In this document: in pieces, positions 1 through 11,135 of the stretch | How the letters are laid out: the number at the start of each line of letters is the position of its first letter | Position numbering within the stretch: the stretch's first letter is position 1 | NCBI GenBank assembly: GCA_035236585.1 | Contig: CP141135.1 | Location: forward strand, 73,819,057 to 73,883,056 | From: Warburgia ugandensis | Taxonomy: Eukaryota; Streptophyta; Magnoliopsida; Canellales; Canellaceae | Direction of reading: 5' to 3' | Length of the DNA stretch: 64,000 nt | Notes under the pieces: generated by a model | Seen by the model: only the letters and a program-made list of their open reading frames with translations | Databases searched by the model: none | Told to the model about the DNA's origin: nothing | Program-made: the position numbers and the translations under genes

Positions 1-720
1 AATGGGCGTGTCTATGGGGTCAAGTCTTACTAAAGAACATACCAAGATTTGTGTTAAGAACTAAAGATGCTGAGGTCAGCACTAGCGGGAGTTCTTTAGA
101 TCAGTTGAACTTGGCCTTCCAAGAACAAGATCAGGATGAAGAAGTAATGGGCTGAGACAACTTTAGCTATTCACGCTCATTGTCTTTTAACTGCTTTTGG
201 CAATTGCAAAGTGGCTAAAGCATATGATTTTTTTTAACTGTCTTGTAAATTTGAAACTGCCTTGACCTCGACTAACAGTTTTTTGAAAAGTCTGGCGCAG
301 TTTCCAATTGGTGAGCAATGAAAAGATGCTTTGTGGAACACAATTCTTCTAAGAAAGGGTGTAAGGACTTGCGGGTCTCTTCCCGATGATTAATATCAGG
401 AGGCTAATGGTGTTGCTAATCAGCTGGCTACTACCACCTCTATGAACAGGAGGATGGAGACATGGGTCTTTGTTGCTTCTAGCTTCCTATCTTTGAGCCG
501 TCTCGCTCAAAGATGCATCGGAAAGCAGGGAGCAGCGTAAAAAGTCCCAGTGTCGAGTATTATGGAGCAGAGTCATTAGTTCACATACTTGCTATGTTGT
601 GTACAAGGACTCTTTTCCATTAATGTGAAACTTCGCCCAGTCAATTTGCCCATGCAGAGTAAATTCTGAGTTTATTTTTATTTTGAATAATGCAGCAAAC
701 TTAGTCTCACTATTCTGTTC
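1..720. other. No confident gene; possible RNase H scrap
   Basis: I see no intact gene here. Around 390-460 on the plus strand a short reading frame contains EANGVANQLATTTS, which resembles the C-terminal end of the plant RVT_3/RNase H domain found in LINEs, but stops flank it. The rest is unassigned sequence upstream of a transporter pseudogene. Confidence 0.3.
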
Positions 721-724
721 CTTG

Positions 725-1972
725 GGAGTGGGGACACCAGCACTTCCACTCACACAAGGAGGTTGGTTGAGCTTGCTACTTCTTTTATTTGTTGCAGAAC
801 TCTTTTATAAAACTGCACAACTATTGCAACGCTGAACGAAAGCACATTCATCAATCAAAACCAATTGAGATATAGGCGGGCTCGATTTTGGGTATAAGGT
901 GCAACTTGCACTGGTGCTTTTCCATGTATCTTGGGCTGTTTCTTGCAGCAAGTGAAAAGTTGATATTGGAAGGTGATCAATTAGATAAATTGTTCCCCAA
1001 ATGCGAGTTTTCAAGCTTTGGGAATAAGACTAGCAGGGAAGGAAGCATTTGTTATGACCTCTGGTATTTATATTTCTGCCTACTACATGGTTAAGAAGCT
1101 TAAGTTTTCTTGCTTATGTTTCTGCTGGGGGGTTTGGATTCATTTATAGTAGTAAGTTCTATATTTTGGGCTAGTGTATCCGATGGTGTGGGGTTTCATG
1201 CAAGGGGAAGACTTCTAAACATAGGTGGAGTTCCAACTGCTATGAGTCTATATCTCTTTGGTTATTGTGGGCATTCAATCTTCCCCACCATGTATACTTC
1301 TATGAAAGATAGAAGTAAATTCTCTAAGGTAAGCAATGCTAGTTAAAATAGGGGTAAATTTTTTTATTTTCCTGAAATTTTCTCGAGTATCACAGCATTT
1401 TCCAAACATTTCGCCATACAGGATCTTTCTCATATCTGAACATTTTTAGCCTGCATTTCTTTGCATTGCACGTATTGGTAGTTTGCTCCATCCTCTGCAC
1501 CATAAGTTATGGGACAATGGCAGTCGTAGGCTACCTAATGTATGGACAAGATGTGAAATCTCAAGTGACATTGAATCTTCAAATGGAAAGCTTAGCTCAA
1601 AATTAGCAATCTACGCGACATTGATCAGCCCACTGACAAAAATTCTATTAGCACTTATGCCAATCGCTGTTGCCAAAGAAGACTGCTTTTCTACTAATGA
1701 TCACAGAGCTTTTAGTCTTCTTATTAGAAATCTACTGGTGATTAGCATTGTAATTGTAGCAGTAGCAGTTGCACTATTTGGATATCTTGTTGCGGCCACT
1801 AGATCATTTCTATATGGCACTGTTTCATTGTCACTACCAGGCATTTGCTATCTCAAGATTGATAGGAAGGTGTGGCTTTGAGTTGGCAATTGTTTTGGGG
1901 ATTTTAATTATGGGGTTCTTGGCTGCAACTATTGGGACTTGTGAATCTTTTAGATATATTGTAAACCATTAG
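725..1972 (+). pseudogene. AVT1-type amino-acid transporter pseudogene, copy 1
   Basis: This is a decayed member of the AVT1 (vacuolar amino-acid/auxin permease, AAAP) family, membrane proteins that move amino acids across the tonoplast. Recognisable blocks in order are TQGGWLSL (about 755-780), LAYVSAGG (about 1110), the SDGVGFHARGRLLNIGG block with a Y-TSM-DRS-FSK exon end (1168-1330), then YGTMAVVGYLMYGQDVKSQ (from about 1500), LAIYATLISPLTK and the last membrane segments up to the stop. A GTAAGC donor follows at 1330. The matching acceptor reads CAC at about 1457, where copy 3 has CAG. There are several stops between 836 and 1090 and a one-base frameshift near 1585. The relevant ORFs lie in different frames. 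It is not expected to encode a transporter. Related copies lie at 9.4, 25.2 and 32.5 kb. Confidence 0.82.
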
Positions 1973-2526
1973 TAATTACATACATTAGCCAACATGTGGA
2001 CAACTTTTCTTTCAATCTGCATTCTATCTTGTTAGGGGATACAAATTGGTTTCTTAACCAACATGCAAGTCACTATTCTTTCAATATCTATTCTATTTTC
2101 CCAGGGAAACAAATTAAACTCGGTTACTAGAGGATTTCAATAGGAGAAAGTCTTCTAATTGAGCATTAGCAATTGCCTGATCATAACAGTTCCCACTTTC
2201 TATTTCCTTTTTAAATGGTCAAGATTTTTCACGAGAAAAGAGTGTTCAGATAGTTACATGATAGGCGGAACTTGCCCTCTATAGATTGAAGAACATGAAT
2301 GCCTCCCTTAGTGAGAGGATCTGCTCAATCGTTTGTGGACCTAAGAACATGTGACAAAGAAATCAAGAAGATAAATCTGTAATCAGTCATTGATCCTAGC
2401 AGTTCTTTGGACTGTGACATATCCAGGTAGGCTCACAAAACAGAATGTATTGGTTATGGTGACTGGCAGGTGACTGTTAGGAACTGTAAAAGATTATCCA
2501 AGTGCAAGACAAGGAACTGTGTTTAA
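1973..2526. other. Intergenic, nothing recognised
   Basis: This is AT-rich intergenic sequence with short imperfect repeats (variants of 'aaccaacatg...' near 1990 and 2055). I see no coding signal, RNA gene or element end. Confidence 0.5.
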
Positions 2527-2544
2527 TTTTTCCTGAATGCGGAT

Positions 2545-2701
2545 AAAAAAGGGCAGCCCCAGTGCACAAAGCTCCCGCCTATGCGGGGTCCGGGGAAGGG
2601 GCGGGCCACAATGGCCTAAAGTAGGCAGCCTTACCTTGCATTTTTGCAAGAGGCTGATTCCACGCCTTGAACCCGTGACCTCAAGGTCACATGACGACAA
2701 C
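2545..2701 (-). mobile_element. Au-like SINE, 5'-truncated, with 18-bp TSD
   Basis: Read on the minus strand this is a tRNA-derived SINE. It has a B-box-like GGTTCAAGGC, the central CAGCCTCTTGCAAAAATGCAAGG block, a GC-rich tail region (CCCCGCATAGGCGGGAGC) and a terminal T run (A run on plus). It lacks the first ~20 nt of the family (GGGGAGCCTTGGCGCAATGG). It is flanked by an 18-bp direct repeat, TTTTTCCTGAATGCGGAT, at 2527-2544 and 2702-2719, which is the target-site duplication. Other copies in the window are at 15.3, 15.7, 18.2, 28.0, 41.6 and 54.4 kb. Confidence 0.85.
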
Positions 2702-2719
2702 TTTTTCCTGAATGCGGAT

Positions 2720-3205
2720 CAGATGTTTTATTAGTGATTGAGATAAAGGAGATCCCACATTAGATAACCATTCATATAGAGATTACAGATGTACGATTTG
2801 ATTGAACAATTCCTTCCAGGTCAACCGTCTCAAGTCTGAGAATTGCTCATCAACCCTCCTGCAAACCAGTCAGCAATGTTGTCAAACAGTTGAACAATGA
2901 AAATAGATGGTGAGTGCCTAGTTGAATTGATCGGGTTGTCACCTGATCTGAAGATGTGTTCGATTCGGAATTGCTTTGATCTCAAAAGGAAAATGGCTTC
3001 AACTATGATATTTGCAAATTGCTCATGGGGCTTCATATGCATCAAACCATGAAATTGTCTTTAGGTTACTGAAATGAAGGAGAATTGTTGGATGGCCTGG
3101 ATGCCTTGACTTGCAGCATTAACTTTCTCTTGATTAATATCTATGAGGTCTGATGGACCTCCATATCAATCAGAAGCCACCTCTTTCATCTCTCACAACT
3201 TCTCA
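2720..3205. other. Intergenic, nothing recognised
   Basis: Short open frames exist on both strands, but none matches a family I know. The sequence leads directly into a tandem duplication. Confidence 0.4.
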
Positions 3206-3643
3206 CAAGCCAGCCTTGACTGATGTGACTGATAATCCAGTGAAAGAGCCATGGAAAAGAATTTTAATCCAAATGGAGGTTACCATGATGGCAGGGCAAC
3301 ATTGGGCAAGAAATGAATATTTGTCAACACCTCTAAGATTCAGTTCTTTGTGGATGCCAAATAGTTGGCAGAGAGACGAGTTTAGACCCACCATGAGACT
3401 TCTCTTCTAGTTATTATCAAAATGCAAGCCAGCCTTGACTGATGTGACTGATAATCCAGTAAAAGAGCCATGGAAAAGAATTTTAATCCAAATGGAGGTT
3501 ACCATGATGGCAGGGCAACATTGGGCAAGAAATGAATATTTGTCAACACCTCTAAGATTCAGTTCGTTGTGGATGGTAAATAGTTGGCAGAGAGGAGTTT
3601 GAGACCCACCATGAGACTTCTCTTCTAGTTATTATCAAAATAC
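3206..3643. repeat. 219-bp tandem duplication, two copies
   Basis: Copy 1 starts at 3206 and copy 2 at 3425, both with CAAGCCAGCCTTGACTGATG. They run nearly identically to TTATTATCAAAAT at 3412-3424 and 3631-3643. Only a handful of substitutions and small indels separate them (for example GCCAAATAG versus GGTAAATAG), so the duplication is recent compared with surrounding decay. No encoded protein is recognised. Confidence 0.9.
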
Positions 3644-4540
3644 AAAAACGACTGCTTCATCTTCCCTTGAATGATCCTCTTATATCTTTCCAACCAGGTA
3701 AACCAGATGCCTGCCAGCAAGGAAAGAACATTAATTAATGGAAAGAACCATGAATGGCTAGAGACAGAAGAAAGTCATTACTAAAATATAGTAATTGACA
3801 CAACATTGATACATCCATTACCTCCCAAAAGAAAAAAATAAAAAAAATAAAAAATCAATCAGTCCATTGAATAAATACTACTAACTGATGACCATGCTGG
3901 TTGCAACTCCCATTGCAGTTTTGTTCACCATTAACAACTGTAAAATTATTAGCAGCATTATTAAAGATATGCTTGTAAGCACCACTTCCGCAGATGCATT
4001 TATATATCCTCTGTGATCCTCTACATCCTTCTGCTTATGTATCTGAAAGCAGTGAGATTGTTGTATATTCATTCAAAGTATAAACATGTACGTGTCACAT
4101 ATGCTTCAAATAGCTGAGTCACTGCCGTCAAATCAATGACTTAAAATTTTAGACAATTCTCATTCCACAGCATTAAGTAGGCACATGGGGCCTAATTAAC
4201 TAGTGATATTTGATATAGAAGCTGTACAGAATGGAGCACACGTTCGGGTTGGTCCAATAGAGGTGCCCAAACATGCATAACTGTTTGGACTTTTATATTA
4301 TAGTTAGCAGAATTGAGAAGTTGAGATGCAGACAAAATGCAGATGGGTGCAGAGTCCTGAGAAAAGCTCCTCAATGCTCTTTTCTTTCAAAGTTTAGATA
4401 TATTGAGTTATTCTTGTTCTTACAAATATTAACTTGTGCAAAAAAATTACTGAAAGAATGAAATTCACAAAAGTGTGAATTACTAAGAAATGCATCAGAA
4501 ACACAGTTCCACATAAAAGCTAACGAGTTTAAGTACATTT
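3644..4540. other. Intergenic, nothing recognised
   Basis: AT-rich sequence with an A-rich stretch near 3832-3852. Short ORFs on both strands show no family signature. Confidence 0.5.
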
Positions 4541-6600
4541 AGGTTGCAACTCCGCCAATGACGGTCCCAAGCCAGGATGCAAAAGGAGGAGGGTCCTACA
4601 TTAGGTGCCAGCCGGCAGGGGAGAAGTTGAAGATGATTTTGTTATTTCTTTCCTACAAATGAATATGCATTTGTATATTAGTTTGTGAGGAAGAAATGAA
4701 AATCATCTCCCTCTTCTTAAATATGGCAACCCTTGTGTCAGGTAGCCAGCTGGCAAGGGTGAAGCTGAAGATGGTTTTGTTATTTCTTTTTTGCTTGCAA
4801 ATGAATGTATATTAGTTTGTAAGGAAGAAATGAAAATCATCTTCAGCTTTTAAGAAATACGGCACCCCAAATATGACATGAATCGAAAACAGACATTCCC
4901 TCAAGCTAGGGCGTTCCCCATAAGCGACGAGCTGCATTGGATCCCGGGTGTGGTGAAAAATAGGCAAGGGCTGCTAGGGCGTTCTCCCAGAAGCGACGCG
5001 CTACATCAAATCCCGGGTGTAGTGAAAAATGGGCAAGGGCTGCTAGAGTGTCCCCTCGGAAGCGACGTGCTGCATTAGAACTCAGGTGCAGTGAAAAGTG
5101 GACATGGGTTCATACCATGGAAGTGAAGAAAGGCAATAGTAAATAGGGTATCACCAGAACATAAGATTCGTATCGCCACATGGAATATAGGGACACTAAC
5201 TGGCAAGAGTTTGGAGTTAGTAGACGTGATGAAACATAGGAGAGTCAACATCGCTTGTATCCAAGAAACCAAGTAGAAAGGGGCTAAAGCAAGAGAAATT
5301 GATGGGTATAAATTATGGTACATAGGAAAGGAAAATAACAGAAATGACGTAGGAATAATAGTGGATAAGGAATTAAAGGATAAAGTTGTGGATGTTAAAA
5401 GAATCAACGATAGAATTATAATAATAAAAATTGTTCTAGGAGAGCAAATTATAAATGTTATAAGTGCATACGCACCACAAGTAAGGTTACAAGAAATAAT
5501 CAAAAAACAATTTTAGGAAGATATGGATGGAGTCATGCAAGAAATTCCCAACACTGAGCAGATATTTATAGGTTCAGACTTAAAACGGCCATGTAGGAAA
5601 AGATAAGGAAGGATATGATAGAATATACGGTAGATATGATATAGGTGAACGAAATGAGATGGGGGAGAATATCCTCGATTTTGCTTTGTCATATAACCTA
5701 TCAATTGCAAATACACTCTTTAAGAAGAGGGATGAACAACTAATAACCTTTAAAAGTGGACTTTATAAAAGCCAAATAAACTTTTTTCTACTTAGGAATA
5801 ATAAACAATCTACATGTAAGGATTGTAAGGTGTTACCTGGTGAGAGTTTGACCTCACAACATAGGTTAATGGTTATGGATATCCATATCAAAAGATGGAG
5901 TAAAAGAACTAAACTTAATACACACCCAAAAACTAAGTGGTGGAACTTAAAAGGAGAGAAAATAATCTCCTTCAAAAATAAGTTAATAGTAGAAGGAAAG
6001 TGGTACTATGAAACAGAAGTAAATACTACGTGGATTAATATGGCTGAGTGCATTAAGAAAGTGACAAAAGATGTCTTAGGAGTATTTAAAGGTAAAAGGG
6101 TATTAGCAAAGGAAACATGGTGGTGGAGTGAAACAGTTCAAAAAGTTATTAAAGAAAAACGGATGCGTTTTAAAGCATGGCAGAAGATTAGAAATAATGA
6201 AAACTATGAGCAATATAAGAATGCTAAAAACGTTGCTAAGAGAATAGTAAGTGAGGCTAAACTTAAAGCATATGATGAGCTCTACAATAGACTAGGAACA
6301 AGAGAAGGTGAGAAAGATGTGTTTAAACTTGCAAAAGTAAGAGAACAGAAGGGTAAGGACTTAGATCATGTTAGGTGTATTAGAAGCGATGATCAAAGGG
6401 TATTAGTCAAAGATGATGAGATCAAACAAAGGTGGGAAACATACTTTCAAAAATTCTTAAATGACAATGGCCCTGAGAATATAGGGATTGAAAATACTAT
6501 AAATCAAAATAACATTGGATATTATAGGTATGAACGTAGGATTAGAATACCTGAAGTAAAAGAGGCCTTGGCATTAGCTACAGTGCACTCCAAGCAATTG
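4541..6600 (+). mobile_element. RTE-clade LINE, 5' region plus endonuclease, 3'-truncated
   Basis: A leader with GACGGTCCCAAGCCAGGATG and AGCCAGCCGGCAGG (4541-4620) is followed by about three 60-70-nt repeats (AAGCGACG...CCCGGGTG..GTGAAAAAT; 4900-5100). From about 5160 an APE-type endonuclease is readable: RIATWNIGTLTGKSLELVD, CIQETK, DGYKLWYIGKENN, VGIIVDKELKD and VISAYAPQV, interrupted by stops. The frame at 5659-6618 continues with ENILDFALSYNLSIANT and LITFKSGLYKSQINFFL, then the linker region toward the reverse transcriptase. Coding similarity stops near 6570 (IPEVKEAL), so the reverse transcriptase and 3' end are missing here. The same family supplies the 3' ends at 36.5 and 10.2 kb. 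It is inactive. Confidence 0.85.
4622..4851. repeat. Two tandem copies of a ~90-bp hairpin in the LINE leader
   Basis: Each copy opens with GAAG(T/C)TGAAGATG(A/G)TTTTG TTATTTCTT and closes with AAGAAATGAAAATCATCT. The arms are inverted complements around an AT-rich loop that contains GTATATTAGTTTGT. Copies lie at about 4622-4718 and 4756-4851. Each follows a copy of the LINE leader motif CCAGC(C/T)GGCA(A/G)GG, so the leader and hairpin were duplicated together. It resembles a small foldback (MITE-like) insertion. Confidence 0.65.
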
Positions 6601-6632
6601 CAACCAAATAGCAGGTGACTCAAATTTATACA

Positions 6633-8168
6633 TCAAGCAAATCCACACATCTTCATGTGCAAGTTCAATCCATCCAGCAGCTGATAAATGACCTCATATT
6701 CGACGCGAGAATCATCCCCAGATAGGAATCTGTGAATCAAACCACCCACTTCTACACAACTCTCCGCTGCCATCTTCTTCATCCCACCCTCGCTCATCAC
6801 CCTACGTACATTTGCTGCTTCCTCCCATAAACCAACCTCTGCATACATATTAGCAACCATCACATAATTTCCACTGCGTTTCGGCTCTAACTCAAGCAAC
6901 CTCTTCCTCACCTTCCCTCCCACACCACTATTATCACTAACATCATGGATGCCACATGCACTAAGCAAAGTTCGCCATACAATTGCATCAGCCTCAACAG
7001 GCATGCTCATAATGAAATCATAAGCCTCTTGAAGACGGCCCCTCCGACCTAAGATATCAACCATTGCACCATAATGCATCATCATGGGTTCAATTCTATG
7101 CACATGGACCATTTCATTAAAAAACCGATATCCATCATCTACCAAACCAGCATGACTAAAAGCACACAAGACTCCAAGGAAAGTGACATAATTGGGCTCA
7201 ACCAAACAGTTCTTCATTAGCAGAAAAAAGCCTAAGGCTTCTTTTGCAAATCCATGTTGAGCTAAGCCCAAGATCATTGCACTCCAAGTCCATACATTTT
7301 TCTTTGGCAATCTCTCAAAGACTTGCCGAGCGCAATCTATTGCACCGCACTTAGCATACATGTCAACAAGAGCTGTACCCAATTGAACATTCATAACCAT
7401 CCCCCTTTGTACCACATAACAATGAATCCACCTCCCTAAACTCAAATTCCCAAGCTCGGTGCAAGCAGAAAGCAGAACCACCATTGTCGTCTCATCAGGT
7501 TCAAACCCACAATCTATCATCTGAGAAAAAACTTTGATCGACTCATCAGACTGCAAGTTCTCAACACAAGCAGTGAGAATGGCATTCCACGAGACTAAGG
7601 TCCTAAAAGACATACTTTCGAACACCCGACGGGCATCTCTTATCTCTCGACAACTTCCATGGTAGTGTATCAAAGTATTCTGAACATAAACATCAGAATC
7701 AACCCCATTTTTCACAACGTCAACCTGAATTTGCTTCCCTACTCGAACGTCTGAAAGACGAGAGCAAGCCTTCAGAAGGAAGGGGAATGTAAGCTTATTG
7801 GGTCTTGTCCCATTTCTCCGCATCCGAACGAAGAGCCCTACAGCTTCATTCGACAAATTGTTGGAAGCATATGCTCTGATCAACATGTTCCATGAAAACG
7901 TAATAGGATTTGGGTCGTGATCAAGAAGAGAACGAGCATAATTCAAGTTTCCAGCGGGTGATAATGCGCAAAATCGGAGGATTTCGCTCATGAGAAAGCG
8001 ATCATGGTGGAGGCCGGAGGTCTGGATTTGGGCGTGGATTTGGTGGAGTTGTTTCATGGAAGAACAGAGGTTTAGGAGAGAGAGGCATTGTTGTTTGGTT
8101 GAAAGGGAATTCAAATTACCGTAGGGATTTTTTGACGGGATATGAAGGTTGGTTGGGAATCGAGTCAT
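6633..8168 (-). CDS. PPR protein, E subclass, At2g36730-like
   Basis: This is an intact single-exon 511-aa pentatricopeptide repeat protein. PPR proteins of this class bind single-stranded organelle RNA in a sequence-specific way. The N-terminus has LLNLCSSMKQLHQIHAQIQ (about residues 29-47). PLS-type repeats follow, with typical signatures such as SWNMLIRAYA, KLTFPFLLKACS, TALVDMYAKCG and VTFLGVLCAFSHAG. The C-terminal E region contains CVEVGGLIHRFLSGDDS, and there is no DYW domain. Length and motif order match Arabidopsis At2g36730 closely, in particular GTALVDMYAKCG and NVWTWSAMI. The start at 8168 is the first ATG ahead of the repeats. The 3' side lies within about 65 bp of a truncated LINE, so the native 3'UTR has been shortened or replaced. 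The precise RNA target is unknown to me; organelle targeting is inferred from the family. Confidence 0.93.
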   Translation of the reverse strand: MTRFPTNLHIPSKNPYGNLNSLSTKQQCLSLLNLCSSMKQLHQIHAQIQTSGLHHDRFLMSEILRFCALSPAGNLNYARSLLDHDPNPITFSWNMLIRAYASNNLSNEAVGLFVRMRRNGTRPNKLTFPFLLKACSRLSDVRVGKQIQVDVVKNGVDSDVYVQNTLIHYHGSCREIRDARRVFESMSFRTLVSWNAILTACVENLQSDESIKVFSQMIDCGFEPDETTMVVLLSACTELGNLSLGRWIHCYVVQRGMVMNVQLGTALVDMYAKCGAIDCARQVFERLPKKNVWTWSAMILGLAQHGFAKEALGFFLLMKNCLVEPNYVTFLGVLCAFSHAGLVDDGYRFFNEMVHVHRIEPMMMHYGAMVDILGRRGRLQEAYDFIMSMPVEADAIVWRTLLSACGIHDVSDNSGVGGKVRKRLLELEPKRSGNYVMVANMYAEVGLWEEAANVRRVMSEGGMKKMAAESCVEVGGLIHRFLSGDDSRVEYEVIYQLLDGLNLHMKMCGFA

Positions 8169-9445
8169 TTGACATTAGAATTGTTTGGCGGGTAACGGTC
8201 AGCTGTTATATGGTGGACGTACGTATTTTCAGTTTGAAAGTTAGAGCGGACTGAAAAGTATAAATGGGTCCCAATTTTTATGTTCCGAACCGTTCATCTG
8301 GTACTGCATAGGAATGTAAACGTTTTCCACCATTTGATGGGCCTAAGCCTTTTATATGTGGAGGTTATGAGCATGAATGTAAAGGAATAAGCTATTACCA
8401 CCCCCGGATTTTGTTGATCGGATCCGTTCAACTGATTCCTCTATCCTTCAATATGATGTATCATGATATCACTGTGCCTGAATGATTTTATGATTATCCA
8501 TTTTTTGTGATCCTTACAGTTTGTTCAATAAAGGCCTAGGTAAGATTATCAAATAGTATACTTATTGAGAGCATGTGATATAGGCTGACTCAGATGAATG
8601 GTCTGGATCAATGATCCCTGGGGCCCAACATACAAAAGTCAAGGCACTCTATTACTATTAGAGTATCGTTGCGCCTTATGCTGGCATTTCTTCACAAATA
8701 ATAATATAGCATCTCTTCTTTTTTTTCCTTTTCCTTTTTCTTTTTTTTGCTACAAGCAAAGAATTACATAGCAAATTACTCACATTGTCATACACCTCAC
8801 TCATACATAAAATCTAATTCCCAGGGAAAAGCTACTCACTCAAACTTATGGTCAAGTATATTTTAGGGAATATACCGAGTTGTTTACTACCACATTGGCT
8901 ACTCATTTGTCAGCATCTCACTTACTACCAACACATTTCTTCTGTTTTACACCCCACCATATGGGCTCAACTTTATATTCCTTATTCATTGGCTTTTGAT
9001 GGTGGCATCACAAATTCTCACATCTTCGTCTGCTTCCTCCACAACTCTCCATCTCTCATTTCTTGTCATCTCAACAATAAGCACACTATAATGTGAGTAC
9101 AGTTTAAGTTTGAAGCACAAAGACATGTCCACACCCATTCTATTTTGTTTCCTATAAACTCTCTCTCTCACCCTTTAGCACCTCACGAAGTACAAGAGCA
9201 CCAGTGATGCCAACACTACAAGAAGTACAAGGAGGACAGGGAAGAGGAAATTTGGGGGAGGCTAGGAAACGAGATAAACAGCAAGATGTTGGACAGTTGT
9301 TCTGATGATAATGCAGGTATTTGGGTCTGTTTATCTATGGAAATATTTGCGCAAGCTGATCCAGTTAGTCGAGTTTGTCGATAGTTCTTTTGATTATTGT
9401 GGAAGTATTGGATACTGACTTAATTTTGCCACTGTCAAGATCCTT
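8169..9445. other. Upstream region of the PPR gene; no further gene seen
   Basis: This holds the promoter side of the minus-strand PPR gene (8169-8400), a polypyrimidine stretch at about 8716-8750, and unassigned sequence up to the next transporter pseudogene. I could not identify a TATA box with confidence. Confidence 0.4.
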
Positions 9446-11135
9446 GGGTGTTCAAATACTGTCAACTGCTCATGCAGTCTCACAAGGAGGATGGTTGAGC
9501 TTGATACTTCCCTTCCTAGTAGCAGTTGTACGTCTGTCTCTACACGGCTACTTCTTAAAAGACGTAATGATTCACAACCGCTAATCCACCACTATCCACA
9601 AATAGGGAAGCCTGCTTTCGGTGACAAGGGAAGAATTATATTAGCAGCCATTATCTATATTAAATTGTACTTAGTTGTGATCCGAAATTTTCATATTGGA
9701 AACTTAGGAATAATTGTTTCCTGATGTAAGTTTAAGAATCATGGGAAGAACCTTCCATCCGAGGGAAAGAACTGTTCATTTTACTTGTCTCGCTCGTAGT
9801 TGTACCGACGACGTGGTCAAGGAGCATGAGTTTACTTGCTTATATATCTGCTGGCTGAGTTTTAGCTACTGTGATTGTAGTGGCTTCTGTGTTTTGGGTT
9901 GGAGCAGTTGATGGTGTTGGGTTTCATCAGAAGGGACTGGTTTTCAATTTAAATGGAATTGTTACTGCTGTCAGCTTGTTTGCTTCCTGTTATGGTGGAC
10001 ATCCAGTGTTCCCCACCATGTAATCACTTTCACCAAAGTAAGTGAAAATAAAAGTGTCCCTTTTGGTAGATAAAAAGGGATTTATTTATTTATTTTTAGG
10101 TGAAAAAGAAGTAGAGTTCCCTAGAAGTAATTTTCTTTTTTTTTTTTTTTACTAAATTATAAATGCCCATTTGATTGGCAGGAAATGGGCGAAAACTGAT
10201 TTCCAATCATCATCATCATCAAGACCTTATCCCAATTAGGGGTCGGCCACATGAATCTTATTCCTCCATTCCACACTTAATTTTCTCATTGAAAACTGAT
10301 TTCCAATGAGAAAGGAATTATTTGTGAAAGTATTCTATGCCTTGAAATTGTGCCAAAAGACCCATCAAAGTTGCACCATGTAAGACTTTGGGGTCTTTGG
10401 CGTAATTCAATATGAATACATGGAGATTCCTTTTCCGTGAAAGTCAATTTTCATCCTTTTCCTGCTAACCAAAATGGAACCAAGGGTTCCTTTACGAGCT
10501 CATCCTTCCTCAATTTTTATTAGATCAATACCTCCCATGTGCTTTTTAATGATTGATTATTTACAGTGGTCTTGAAAGAACTATTATTCTCTTACATATG
10601 TTGCTTTGCTGTTCCAATGCAGGTGATGCCTATGTGATTTGCTATCTGCATCTTAATTTATGGATTCATGACAGCTATGGAATACCTAATCCATGGGCAA
10701 GCTGTGAACTCTCATATCACACTTAATTTTCGACTTAGTAAAATTAGCTCCAAGGTAGCTATTTACACAACATTAATCAATCCATTGACTAAATACTCCC
10801 TGATGATCGAGACCATTGCAACTGCGGTTGAAGGTTGTTTGACTGTCAACAACAAAAAAACTTCGAGTCTCCTTAGGACTTTGGTTGTAATCAGCACTGT
10901 TACTGTGCCCTTATCAGTACCATTCTTTGGCTACCTCATGACCTTTGTTGGCTAATTTCTAGTTAGCACGGCTTCCCTGGTATTACCCTGTGAATGCTAA
11001 TTTAAGATTTCCAATGGTTTTTCTCGAGGGTGTCAGTTTGAGCAGTTGATTATTCTATTGATTGTAAAATTTGGATTGTTTGTTGCAGTACTACGTACTT
11101 ACTCTTCTCAGCAAGACATTATTTCCCATTTGTAA
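9446..11135 (+). pseudogene. AVT1-type amino-acid transporter pseudogene, copy 2
   Basis: Exon 2 begins GVQILSTAHAVSQGGWLSL at 9446. It continues in shifted frames through QPLIHHYPQIGKPAFGDKG, a block after FPDVS, and VFWVGAVDGVGFHQKG, NLNGIVTAVSLFASCYGGHPVFPTM, where a TAA follows directly. A GTAAGTG donor lies at 10038 and the intron runs to a CAG acceptor at 10622. The last exon (10623-11135) reads YLIHGQAVNSHITLNF, SSKVAIYTTLINPLTKYSLMIE and SLLRTLVVIST, with a TAG at GYLMTFVG* and a second stop near PCEC*FKIS. Exon 1 was not found. It is closest in wording to copies 3 and 4. Its intron carries an 83-bp LINE tail. Confidence 0.85.
10191..10307 (-). mobile_element. 83-bp 5'-truncated RTE LINE tail with 17-bp TSD
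   Basis: The insert at 10208-10290 is the reverse complement of the LINE 3' end seen at 37350-37430: (CAT)n, then AAGACCTTATCCCAATTAG, then GGTCGGCCACATGAATCTTA. It is bracketed by perfect 17-bp copies of GAAAACTGATTTCCAAT at 10191-10207 and 10291-10307. It therefore inserted as a dead-on-arrival fragment into the intron of AVT1 pseudogene copy 2. Confidence 0.92.

Noticed and set aside
4900..5100. CRISPR-like array from repeated AAGCGACG/CCCGGGTG units
   Set aside because: These are degenerate leader repeats of a plant LINE; no spacers of constant length and no cas genes.
5075..5503. 142-aa hydrophobic minus-strand ORF
   Set aside because: Antisense of the LINE endonuclease; the hydrophobic look comes from complementing Lys/Asn-rich codons.
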